Shown piece by piece: positions 53,597-60,573 of a stretch of DNA of 64,000 nt (position 1 is its first letter; each line of letters starts with the position of its first letter). The stretch covers positions 55,889 to 119,888 of the forward strand of contig CAVYFA010000010.1 of assembly GCA_963767715.1 (NCBI GenBank). Direction: 5' to 3'. The stretch comes from CAVSXS01 sp963767715. GTDB taxonomy: Bacteria > Chloroflexota > Ktedonobacteria > Ktedonobacterales > Ktedonobacteraceae. The notes below the pieces were generated by a model that was not told the DNA's origin, did not search any database, and saw nothing but the letters and a program-made list of their open reading frames with translations. The translations under genes were made by a program, and so were the position numbers.

Positions 53597-54306
53597 CAAG
53601 CGATTCGACGACATCTTCTGTGCTGCTCCCACCCGGTGGACAGCGCATCCTGGTAATTATGGCTCATCCCGACGATGCCGAGTTCATCTGTGGTGGCACC
53701 ATCGCCCGTCTCGCGGCGGAGGGCTGCGATATCTCGTATGTGCTGGTGACGAGCGGTAACCGCGGCAGTCATGAACCTGGCATGACGATGGAGCGGCTAG
53801 GGGAGATTCGCGAGGAGGAGCAGCGCCGCGCCGCCGATGTGCTTGGCGTACGCGATATCACCTTCCTGGGGCACAACGATGGGGAGGTAGAAGTCACGAT
53901 GGCCCTGCGCAGCGAGCTGGTGTATGCCATCCGGCGCGCCCAGCCCGACGTATTGTTCACCTTCGATCCCTGGCGGCCCTACGAGATTCATCCCGATCAT
54001 CGCAACGTCGGCACCTGCGCACTTGATGCCCTGGCAGCCGCCCGTATGCCCATGTACTACCCCGAACAGTTGACGGGCGACATGACTCAGCACCGCCTGA
54101 AACAGGTCTACCTCTTTTCAACGCAGCAGCCGAACCACTGGGTCGATGTCAGCGATTACATGCAGAAGAAGCTAGAAGCGCTGCACTGCCACACCAGCCA
54201 GGTGAGTGATAGCGTGGATGAGATCGTGCGCCAGCGCGCCAGCATCATCGGCGTGGAACACGGCTACAAATATGGTGAGTCGTTCCACCACCTTGCTCTG
54301 AGATAA
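53593..54306 (+). CDS. PIG-L family N-deacetylase
   Basis: 237 residues. ILVIMAHPDDAEFICGGTIARLAAEG carries the zinc-binding HPDD and Glu; GNRGSHEPG, LGHNDGEV and EIHPDHRNVGTCALDAL add the third zinc His and catalytic residues. The family removes acetyl from N-acetylglucosamine-type sugars (MshB, BshB, PIG-L). Translationally coupled to the TIM-barrel gene (ATGA overlap), which suggests joint action on an amino-sugar substrate. Confidence 0.92.
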   Translation: MTSDSTTSSVLLPPGGQRILVIMAHPDDAEFICGGTIARLAAEGCDISYVLVTSGNRGSHEPGMTMERLGEIREEEQRRAADVLGVRDITFLGHNDGEVEVTMALRSELVYAIRRAQPDVLFTFDPWRPYEIHPDHRNVGTCALDALAAARMPMYYPEQLTGDMTQHRLKQVYLFSTQQPNHWVDVSDYMQKKLEALHCHTSQVSDSVDEIVRQRASIIGVEHGYKYGESFHHLALR

Positions 54307-54365
54307 GAACAGTTATAGGGCCAATCCAACATAGGCATCGTTGGATTGGCCCTATAACTGTTCTT
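54305..54365. terminator. Bidirectional terminator hairpin
   Basis: Perfect 26-bp arms 54305-54330 and 54340-54365 with a nine-base loop, ending in a T-rich tract, between the convergent PIG-L and following gene. It overlaps the PIG-L stop codon. Confidence 0.85.
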
Positions 54366-54370
54366 TGCGC

Positions 54371-55162
54371 TTATCGAGATGGCGTCAGCCCGAAGCTCTC
54401 CTTAGAGTCCTTCTCTTCATGGTAGACCTGCTCCAGCAGTTCGCGTACCTGCTGGATATTCTGCTTTGTCTCGTCGCTCGTCTTGCCCGCATCGATAATC
54501 AAGGCCTGTACGCCCAGTGTCAGGAGCGTGTAGGCATCGGCCTCGCTGATGTCGCTTTCGATATTCAGCATCGAGGGGAAGCGCACGGCTTCACGAATCG
54601 CCCGGTACTGCAGGACATCCTCGATCGAGAGGCCGCTGATATCGTGCTGCATGTCGAACTCCAGGCGTACGGCGGCGAGTCCCTCGAATGCCGTCAGGTT
54701 GCGAATGAAGATCGGGTACATGTCACCCTTGCGCATTGGCACTGAGACGACCAGTTCGAGGTCCTTGACCTGCAAAGCCAGCAGGCGGGCGGGAGCATTC
54801 AGCGGCAAAATGACGTAGTCAACATCCTGCTCTTTCAAGCTCTCAAAGGTCTCGCGTGACAGAGCATCAAAGCCGCCAGTGATATCCAGGCCGCAGGTGA
54901 CCTTCTGTTCGCCGCTGCGCGCTGCTGCGATGGCCTGCTTAATCAATTCCAGGGCGGCATCCTTGCCATTCCAGGCGAAGAGCAGGCCTTCGGCCCCGGC
55001 CTTGACGGCCGCTTCGGCTATCGCTGAATCGGGTGCCGCGAATTCTACTACCACCGCCGCCGCGCGTGGTTTGGTCGACGGTTTATTCTTCCCAATAAAG
55101 CCGATGCCGCTTCCGCTTTTGGCTCGAAGCGGCTGTGTAAACATTTCTTGCAACTTACCCAT
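54371..55162 (-). CDS. TIM-barrel-like conserved protein of unknown function
   Basis: 263 residues. AAVVVEFAAPDSAIAEAAVKAGAEGLLFAWNGKDAALELIKQAIAAA, TCGLDITGGFDALSRETFESLKEQDVDYVILPLNAPARLLAL, LELVVSVPM and SMLNIESDISEADAYTLLTLGVQALIIDAGKT look like alternating strand/helix units of a barrel. No catalytic signature recognised. AAGGAG lies 13 bases before ATG 55162, rather far. Monocistronic. Confidence 0.7.
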   Translation of the reverse strand: MGKLQEMFTQPLRAKSGSGIGFIGKNKPSTKPRAAAVVVEFAAPDSAIAEAAVKAGAEGLLFAWNGKDAALELIKQAIAAARSGEQKVTCGLDITGGFDALSRETFESLKEQDVDYVILPLNAPARLLALQVKDLELVVSVPMRKGDMYPIFIRNLTAFEGLAAVRLEFDMQHDISGLSIEDVLQYRAIREAVRFPSMLNIESDISEADAYTLLTLGVQALIIDAGKTSDETKQNIQQVRELLEQVYHEEKDSKESFGLTPSR

Positions 55163-55327
55163 ACCGAAAATGTATCTCCTTATCGTTTCATGGACAGCCG
55201 GTAGTTAGCGTGGATGTCCATGCATTGGATCGCTATGCGAGGCGGAGGGATTTCCCCGAGGGAATCCGTTGCTGTGTATTATACCACTTTTGTAGGTACC
55301 AGTACGTCCTATTTTGTGTGCTTTTTC

Positions 55328-55357
55328 TTGTCTGTTCGCTCCCACATCCGCTATAAT
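55328..55357 (+). promoter_or_regulatory. Probable promoter of the Xer recombinase gene
   Basis: TTGTCT (55328-55333), 18-base spacer, TATAAT (55352-55357). The -10 lies in a small palindrome CGCTAT-A-ATAGCG. About 90 bases of leader precede ATG 55449. Confidence 0.5.
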
Positions 55358-55448
55358 AGCGAAGTCGTATCGAATCGCTTCAAAGAAACGAGGATGTACG
55401 CGGTGAAACCCCCACCGCGCAGATATAGAAGCTAGATGGAAGTGCTGA

Positions 55449-56336
55449 ATGTTGCAAGAAGGCGTTGATGAGTATCTTGCCTCGCTCTCCGGCAAAAAGC
55501 AAGGGGAGAGCAACCCCAATACGCTTGTGGCCTATCGGAACGACCTCAACCAGTTGTGTACCTATCTCTCCCGTTTCAATTTAGAGCGCTGGCGACAGGT
55601 GACACGCAAGCATATCAATAGCTACTTGATGGAAATGCGCGAGGTCCAGGAGTACCGCCCCACCACTATCGCGCGTAAGCTGGCGTCTCTGAAAATGTTT
55701 TTCCGCTACCTGCAAAGTGCTGGCGCCATTGAAGCCGACCCGGTCGAGGACCTGAACATCCCGCGTATTGAAAAAGAACCACCACAGGTACTGAGCCAGG
55801 AGCAGGTTGCGAGCCTCTTTCGCCAGGTGGCCGTCGATAGTCCCGTAGGGAAACGCGACATTGCGATGATAAACCTGCTGTATGCGACGGGTATGCGTGT
55901 GAGCGAGCTGGTGGCGCTGAACCTGGCCGACGTTGATGTCGAAGCGGCTACCATCGTGTGCGCGCGAGGCAGTGGCAAGCACCGTCACGAACGAGTGTTG
56001 TCGCTCTCGCGCAGCGCGCTGGAGGCGATAGAATGGTATGTGCGGTCAGCGCGGCAGCAATTGACCCTGCATCATCCCAACGAACAGGCGCTGTTCGTCA
56101 ACCACCACGGCGAGCGTCTAACCCGCCAGGGCTTCTGGCTGATCGTCAAAGGCTACGCGCGGCAGGCCGGCATCACCGCCATTACCCCGCAGATGCTGCG
56201 CCATTCCTTTGCCACGCTCATGCTGCAAAAGGGCATGGAACTGCGTTCCGTGCAGGAGATGCTGGGCCATGCCCATCTCACCACCACGCAGGTTTACAGC
56301 CAGCTCGCCTGCGAAGAGGTAAAATCGAAGGTATAA
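55449..56336 (+). CDS. Tyrosine recombinase XerC/XerD-like
   Basis: 295 residues, the usual Xer length. N-terminal SAM-like core-binding domain (YLASLSGKKQGESNPNTLVAYRNDLNQLCTYL; MFFRYLQSAGAIEADPVEDL). The catalytic domain has the first Arg in LLYATGMRVSELVALNLADVD, a Lys near CARGSGKHRHERVLSLS, LRHSFATLMLQKG (H-x-x-R), LGHAHLTTTQVYS (His and Tyr). Probably the chromosome-dimer resolvase rather than an integrase, since there are no phage genes or att repeats around it. ATG 55449 lacks a strong ribosome site. Confidence 0.88.
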   Translation: MLQEGVDEYLASLSGKKQGESNPNTLVAYRNDLNQLCTYLSRFNLERWRQVTRKHINSYLMEMREVQEYRPTTIARKLASLKMFFRYLQSAGAIEADPVEDLNIPRIEKEPPQVLSQEQVASLFRQVAVDSPVGKRDIAMINLLYATGMRVSELVALNLADVDVEAATIVCARGSGKHRHERVLSLSRSALEAIEWYVRSARQQLTLHHPNEQALFVNHHGERLTRQGFWLIVKGYARQAGITAITPQMLRHSFATLMLQKGMELRSVQEMLGHAHLTTTQVYSQLACEEVKSKV

Positions 56337-56379
56337 TATCGATATACAATATTGCAAGAGGCAACCGAAGCCAAGGGCC

Positions 56380-56402
56380 AGGGCGACCGCGAGGGTCGCC
56401 CT
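56380..56402. repeat. Hairpin AGGGCGACC/GGTCGCCCT, same core as the 7.2 kb REP pair
   Basis: Nine-base arms with a GCGAG loop, and an outer AGAGGC/GCCTCT pair. Located between xer and the phosphorylase gene. The core GGCGACC-x5-GGTCGCC is shared with 7249-7353, so this is a single unit of the same repeat family. Confidence 0.6.
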
Positions 56403-56452
56403 AGTTGCGGCATTGGTCGCCTCTCGGTTTCTCCGCTGAAAAGGACCACGAT

Positions 56453-57289
56453 ATGACGCTCTACGACCAGGTGCAGGAAGCTGCGGCCTCCATTCGCGCT
56501 CGCGCCGCGCTGCAACCCGCTATCGCCATCATTCTCGGCTCCGGGCTGGGTGACCTGGCGAGCGACGTGCGGGACGCCACTGCGTTGCCTTACTCCGAAA
56601 TTCCCCATTTCCTGCGCTCCACCGTCTCCGGCCATGCCGGTCGTTTACTCGTAGGTAGGCTGGATACTGTGCCGGTGGTGATGATGCAGGGCCGCTTCCA
56701 TTCCTATGAAGGCTACACTTTGCCCGAATTGACCCTGCCCGTGCGGGTCATGCACGCGCTGGGAGCGCGGACGCTCATCGTCACTAATGCAGCGGGCGGC
56801 ATCAATCCCTCCTATCGTCCTGGCGATTTCATGCTGATCCGCGATCACATCTATCTGCCGGGCATGACGGGCGCGAATCCTCTTATGGGGCCGAACGATG
56901 AGCGCCTGGGCGAACGCTTCCCACCCATCGCTAAAGCCTACGATGCTGGACTTCGCAAGCTGGCGCGTGAGGTGGCAGCAGGGCAGCAGGGCACAACGCT
57001 CTATGAAGGTGTGTACGTGATGCTGAGCGGCCCATTCTTCGAGACCGGCGCGGAACTGCGCTTCCTCCGCAGCATCGGAGCCGACGCTGTGGGCATGTCT
57101 ACCGCGCCGGAGGTCGTCGTAGCTCGCCACGAGGGAATGCGCGTGCTGGGGATCAGCCTGATTACCAACACGGCCACCGGCGACGAAAGCGAGGAGGTCG
57201 ATCACGCCGGTGTGCTGGCCACAGCGGATGCTGCCCGGCCGCGCTTTGCCGCGCTGGTACGCGGGATTGTCAGGGGGATGACTGTTTAG
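56453..57289 (+). CDS. punA: Purine nucleoside phosphorylase, trimeric type
   Basis: 278 residues. AIILGSGLGDLASDV, VSGHAGRLLVGRL, MQGRFHSYEGYTLPELTLPVRVMHALGARTLIVTNAAGGINPSYRPGDFMLIRDHI, and GPFFETGAELRFLRSIGADAVGMSTAPEVVVARHEGM, SLITNTATG: the phosphate-binding and base-binding (Glu, Asn) motifs of PunA/XapA. It phosphorolyses purine nucleosides to base and ribose-1-phosphate for salvage. ATG 56453 has AAAGGA upstream; the frame before it is open but unconserved. Confidence 0.95.
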   Translation: MTLYDQVQEAAASIRARAALQPAIAIILGSGLGDLASDVRDATALPYSEIPHFLRSTVSGHAGRLLVGRLDTVPVVMMQGRFHSYEGYTLPELTLPVRVMHALGARTLIVTNAAGGINPSYRPGDFMLIRDHIYLPGMTGANPLMGPNDERLGERFPPIAKAYDAGLRKLAREVAAGQQGTTLYEGVYVMLSGPFFETGAELRFLRSIGADAVGMSTAPEVVVARHEGMRVLGISLITNTATGDESEEVDHAGVLATADAARPRFAALVRGIVRGMTV

Positions 57290-57951
57290 TCTCCTCCGCT
57301 CTTGATTCTAATGGCTTGCGCCCACCAGTTAAAATGCTTGCCTTTCCAATCATCAACCACGAAAAGATAATACGAGCCTGGTTTGACTGATGAGGAGATT
57401 GTATAGGTCCAGCTCGTGTTCCCTTGAGGCGTGCATGCCCTGGTCTGCTGTGAGGGAGCGATGAAGTGGAGCGCATTTTGCTCCTCGGTGGAAAAGGTCT
57501 GCTGCAAATCGGCTACATTGGTGAGGATGGCGTAGTTATTCGCCTTCAACAGATCGTCGCTGCGTTCGAAGTCTTTTGCTAACCATATCTTGCAAGTAAC
57601 GTCGGTGTTTTGAATGGGCTTGCCGGTGTTCTCATCCCGTATTATGGTGGAGGCTGTATATTGAGTTGCACCATCAGCGATCTCGATATACGTAAAGGTA
57701 GTTAGTTTTGGCTCTGCCACAGATAGATTTTTAGAGCCAGGCGATGTTGTCGTCGAAGTACTCTGCGACAGCGGTGGCGTTATCGTGTTCCCGTTGCTCG
57801 ATGTGACGCCCGGTATTTTTGGGCGAATGAAAGCGCCCATCGCGAAGCCGCTGATCAGCCCGGAGAGGCCGAAGAGCAGTATGGCGAAGATGGCGATGCG
57901 CCGAGATTGTGTGCTTAATCCGCTTGAAGGTGGGCGAGACGCCGCTTGCAT
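57286..57951 (-). CDS. Membrane-anchored extracytoplasmic protein of unknown function
   Basis: 221 residues. One N-terminal helix (IAIFAILLFGLSGLISGFAMGAFI), a Thr/Ser-rich linker (TSSNGNTITPPLSQSTSTTTSPG), then a beta-sandwich-like domain with two Cys (VTCKIWLAKDF; TRACTPQGNTSWTYTISSSVKPGSYYLFVVDDW) that may form a disulphide. The ending KPGSYYLFVVDDWKGKHFNWWAQAIRI resembles Ig-like secreted domains. Convergent with punA, stops overlapping by four bases. Confidence 0.65.
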   Translation of the reverse strand: MQAASRPPSSGLSTQSRRIAIFAILLFGLSGLISGFAMGAFIRPKIPGVTSSNGNTITPPLSQSTSTTTSPGSKNLSVAEPKLTTFTYIEIADGATQYTASTIIRDENTGKPIQNTDVTCKIWLAKDFERSDDLLKANNYAILTNVADLQQTFSTEEQNALHFIAPSQQTRACTPQGNTSWTYTISSSVKPGSYYLFVVDDWKGKHFNWWAQAIRIKSGGD

Positions 57952-58069
57952 GCTTCGATCTTCTCTCTAGCTTCTCATACCGTTTCCTGTCCCCCATCAT
58001 AGCATAATAAACGCGGCGTCTCCCTGAAACAAGCCGGATATAGCCCGATTTGGCCCCCGACCCCATGAG

Positions 58070-58699
58070 CTAGTCGGTCAGCACCTTGAATGCCAGGTGG
58101 CGTCCCTTGTGTTGGCCAAGAGCCAGTGCGAACCACAGTGTAGCAACCGAGTCTACCAGGCTCACTTGCTCGACGCCACCAAGATATGCCGGCCGCAGCC
58201 CGACATCACCGATCAACTGTTCAACCGAGTCGCGCGCGTCTCCGTCGCTGCCGCAGAAGAAAAGATCGGCAGTACCTTCCGGGAACAGCGGGTCAGCAAA
58301 GTTCTCCCATCCATACGAGTTGAAGGCGCGGTAAATGCGGGCGCGCGGCGCATATTTTTGCAGAGAAGCAAAGCTGTTCATCGTGGGCGCGCCCATCTTA
58401 TTCGCTGTGTCGATGATAATGCGGCCGTCGAGCTGATTGGCGTACTGCTCGATCGTGGCATCCATGGCGCCGCCTGGCAGCGCCATGGCTACCACGTCCG
58501 GGTTGCCACTCAGCGCTTCGGCAACCGAGCCAATTGTCACCCTGTCGCCAAACTCACTTCGTAACGCCTGAGCGTTTTTGCCATTTGGATTGCTTACACC
58601 AAAGGTCACTCGATGCCCGGCGGAGACCCACTTGCGCCCAAGCGTACCTCCAATATTGCCGGCGCCGAGAACCGCAATGCTGAATGTTTCTGTCGCCAT
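58070..58699 (-). CDS. NADPH-dependent F420 reductase-like Rossmann protein
   Basis: 209 residues. FSIAVLGAGNIGGTLGRKWVSAGHRVTFGVSNPNGKNAQAL (GxGxxG with NADP-type basic/Ser loop), VVAMALPGGAMDATIEQY, GRIIIDTANKMGAPTMNSFASLQKYAPRARIYRAFNSYGWENFADP, and VEQLIGDVGLRPAYLGGVEQVSLVDSVATLWFALALG. This is the NpdG/Fno family that moves hydride between NADPH and coenzyme F420, but many members act on other substrates. ATG 58699 has AGGAG upstream and follows the next gene by 14 bases. Confidence 0.85.
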   Translation of the reverse strand: MATETFSIAVLGAGNIGGTLGRKWVSAGHRVTFGVSNPNGKNAQALRSEFGDRVTIGSVAEALSGNPDVVAMALPGGAMDATIEQYANQLDGRIIIDTANKMGAPTMNSFASLQKYAPRARIYRAFNSYGWENFADPLFPEGTADLFFCGSDGDARDSVEQLIGDVGLRPAYLGGVEQVSLVDSVATLWFALALGQHKGRHLAFKVLTD

Positions 58700-58713
58700 G
58701 TTTTCTTCTCCTG

Positions 58714-59092
58714 TTATTCGTCATCGTGCAGGAAGTAGAAGTACCTGCTTTCCTTTGTAAAACGCTTGAGTTTGAACAGAGGATACAGAGGCTGCCTATT
58801 CCGCAGGATGTCGATACCGTTTGCATCCTGCAGTAGTTTATCACCTGGGGAGCCGCAGCCAAAGACAAAGGATTTTTCCAGAGAAAAAAAGAGACCGGTC
58901 ATTGTCCTGGGGGAAACATGACCGGTGTACCCAGATAAGGGGTGTGTGGGGGAAGTCCTGGGTCCAGAATACCGCCAGCGCTTCCGGCGAGGATGGCTCA
59001 ATGGAGCTGATGACATCATCTGCCACGAGACATTGAGCCATCCTGCCTTCGTACACTTTTTTGTATACTCTCTGAAAAGATAAACGCCCCAT
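58714..59092 (-). CDS. Hypothetical protein, frameshifted in an A/T homopolymer
   Basis: The N-terminal frame from ATG 59092 gives MGRLSFQRVYKKVYEGRMAQCLVADDVISSIEPSSPEALAVFWTQDFPHTP...PQDNDRSLFF. After the seven-A run (58884-58890; T on the coding strand) the other frame continues SLEKSFVFGCGSPGDKLLQDANGIDILRNRQPLYPLFKLKRFTKESRYFYFLHDDE to a stop at 58714. One base fewer joins them (about 125 residues). No family recognised. It sits 14 bases upstream of the F420-reductase-like gene, so one operon. Ordinary six-frame views break it into two unrelated-looking frames. Confidence 0.5.
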
Positions 59093-59245
59093 CTTCTCTG
59101 TTTGGGATATGAAATGCGCGGATTTTCTCGATGCATCGGAATGATTACATCCCTGCGTACCTATCCATCGTATGGTATTATGATAGAGTGATTCAATCGA
59201 GCGAAACATGCATAGAGCAAAAAAGGCGAAAGGAGGCCTGGCAGC

Positions 59246-59614
59246 ATGGGCTTTCATGGAATAGACCTGATAATTATTCTCGCCATCGGCCTGTTAATCA
59301 TGGGGCCGAAAACCATACAATCCATATCACGCCATGCCGGAAAAACAGTCGGTCAGGCCAAAACCGCCAAAGATAAGCTGCTGTCAGAGCTACCAATGGA
59401 AGAGCTTGAGAAGGTGCGTAATACTGTTTCACACATCCCGCTGAGCCCCCAGCAAGCCGTCCAGATGCTCTTGACCCCCGAGCAGGAAAAGCGTCAGGCA
59501 GAAAAAGGCAAAAGCGATACCGCGCAGCAAGCACAGGATGAGACGCCAGTCTCTCAAAGGATCCAGGACGCGCCGGCAGAGAAGCAAGATAACGAACGCA
59601 GTAAAATAGGCTAA
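59246..59614 (+). CDS. TatA/TatB-like (MttA/Hcf106) protein
   Basis: 122 residues. MGFHGIDLIIILAIGLLIMGPKTIQSISRHAGKTVGQAKTAKDKLLSELP has the short N-terminal membrane helix ending GP, and the amphipathic helix of TatA-family pore proteins; the tail is charged and disordered. TatA forms the twin-arginine translocation channel. The usual FGP is MGP here and no tatC is near. Perfect AAAGGAGG before the ATG. Confidence 0.8.
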   Translation: MGFHGIDLIIILAIGLLIMGPKTIQSISRHAGKTVGQAKTAKDKLLSELPMEELEKVRNTVSHIPLSPQQAVQMLLTPEQEKRQAEKGKSDTAQQAQDETPVSQRIQDAPAEKQDNERSKIG

Positions 59615-59669
59615 TAAAGCTTTTGGTCAAAAGCTCGCGTCGATTGATCTCGCACGCATCGAATATGGA

Positions 59670-59770
59670 GATTGACTAATAAATGCGGACAGAATACCAT
59701 CCGTCGGACTGGCCGATCAATCGGCGGTGGCCGCGGTAAACCGGGCCCTACTCTTGTCTGGTGCGATAAA
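59670..59770 (+). repeat. Dispersed repeat, copy B
   Basis: Matches 6235-6310 over ATGCGGACAG ... GACTGGCCGATCAATCGGC ... CCTACTCTTGT, with a ~20-base insert (GGTGGCCGCGGTAAACC) absent from copy A. Lies in the 345-base gap between the Tat-like gene and the MarR gene. Downstream a related GGCCGGATCAATTGG motif follows at about 59787. Confidence 0.65.
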
Positions 59771-59897
59771 TGGGGTCCTACAGATGGCCGGATCAATTGG
59801 TTAATAGGCATCATCGGTCAGAATGAAATTCCAGACACCTTCGTCAAATTTTCCTCTTGACATTTCCTCATCAATGCGGTAATCTATGGTAGTACAG

Positions 59898-59918
59898 ATG
59901 ATTGCTAGTGACAATCAT
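59898..59918. promoter_or_regulatory. Palindrome upstream of marR gene
   Basis: ATGATTG-CTAGTGA-CAATCAT, perfect 7-bp arms with a seven-base centre, flanked by an outer TAATCT/AGATTA pair. It lies 41 bases before ATG 59960, as an autoregulatory operator might, although its sequence differs from the downstream operators. Confidence 0.4.
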
Positions 59919-59959
59919 TGATGGTAGCAACAGATTACTTAAAATAAGTGAAAGGCGCA

Positions 59960-60478
59960 ATGATAGATACACCATTGACTTCACAGGAAAAAGCTGGGAT
60001 AGATGAGCAGGCAGAACGCTTTATAGCCTCGTTTTCAGACCTGCGCAAAGTCCTGGGAGCAGGATTTAAGCATGCTCACCAGCACGGATTTAGCACGACG
60101 CAATTTATGGTGCTTGGGCTGCTCGAGAGGGCGCAGGAGAGCGGTCCCTGTACAATCAGCTTGATCGCAGGGAAAATCGGCATTGATCCGGCAACGGTGG
60201 TACGCACGGTAGATAGCCTTGAAAAACGCGGGCTGGTGGAACGCCGGCGCGATAAACAGGACCGCCGCCAGGTCTTCGTCGAGTTTACCGAGGCTGGCCA
60301 CGTCGCCTTGATGGAGGCGCACCAGCAATTCATCACGCGCATTCGGGCTGTATTTCTCGCCATGAGCGCGGAGGGGCGCGCTTCTCTGCTCAATGGCCTG
60401 GAGGAATTTGTGCGGGTGGGGCAGGATGTCGCGATCGATCAGGAACAGGAAGCCGAACTGCATACAATCCATCCATAA
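59960..60478 (+). CDS. MarR-family transcriptional regulator
   Basis: 172 residues from ATG 59960 (AAAGG five bases upstream; GTG 59948 alternative). Winged helix-turn-helix: GFSTTQFMVLGLLERAQESGPCTISLIAGKIGIDPATVVRTVDSLEKRGLVERRRDKQDRRQVFVEFTEAGHVAL, the DxRxxxxxLT-like wing being DKQDRRQVFVEFT. Long flanking helices for dimerisation. It almost certainly controls the ABC exporter operon 95 bases downstream, where two palindromes overlap the promoter. MarR proteins commonly release DNA on binding small toxic ligands. Confidence 0.92.
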   Translation: MIDTPLTSQEKAGIDEQAERFIASFSDLRKVLGAGFKHAHQHGFSTTQFMVLGLLERAQESGPCTISLIAGKIGIDPATVVRTVDSLEKRGLVERRRDKQDRRQVFVEFTEAGHVALMEAHQQFITRIRAVFLAMSAEGRASLLNGLEEFVRVGQDVAIDQEQEAELHTIHP

Positions 60479-60497
60479 AATCAGAGACCTTTTCCAC

Positions 60498-60549
60498 TTG
60501 ACAGAATACGATATATCGTTATACTTAGGAAGAGAATACGATATATCGG
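60498..60549 (+). promoter_or_regulatory. ABC-exporter promoter with two MarR-type operators
   Basis: TTGACA (60498-60503), 16-base spacer, TATACT (60520-60525). The spacer holds the perfect palindrome ACGATATATCGT (60508-60519). A near-copy ACGATATATCGG lies at 60538-60549, exactly 30 bp (about three helical turns) downstream. Occupancy would block RNA polymerase. Confidence 0.8.
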
Positions 60550-60573
60550 TAATGAAATGGAGTTGAAAAAAGC

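Noticed and set aside
55449..56336. Integrase marking a prophage or genomic island
   Set aside because: Xer-like length and motifs, housekeeping neighbours, and no att repeats or phage genes nearby.
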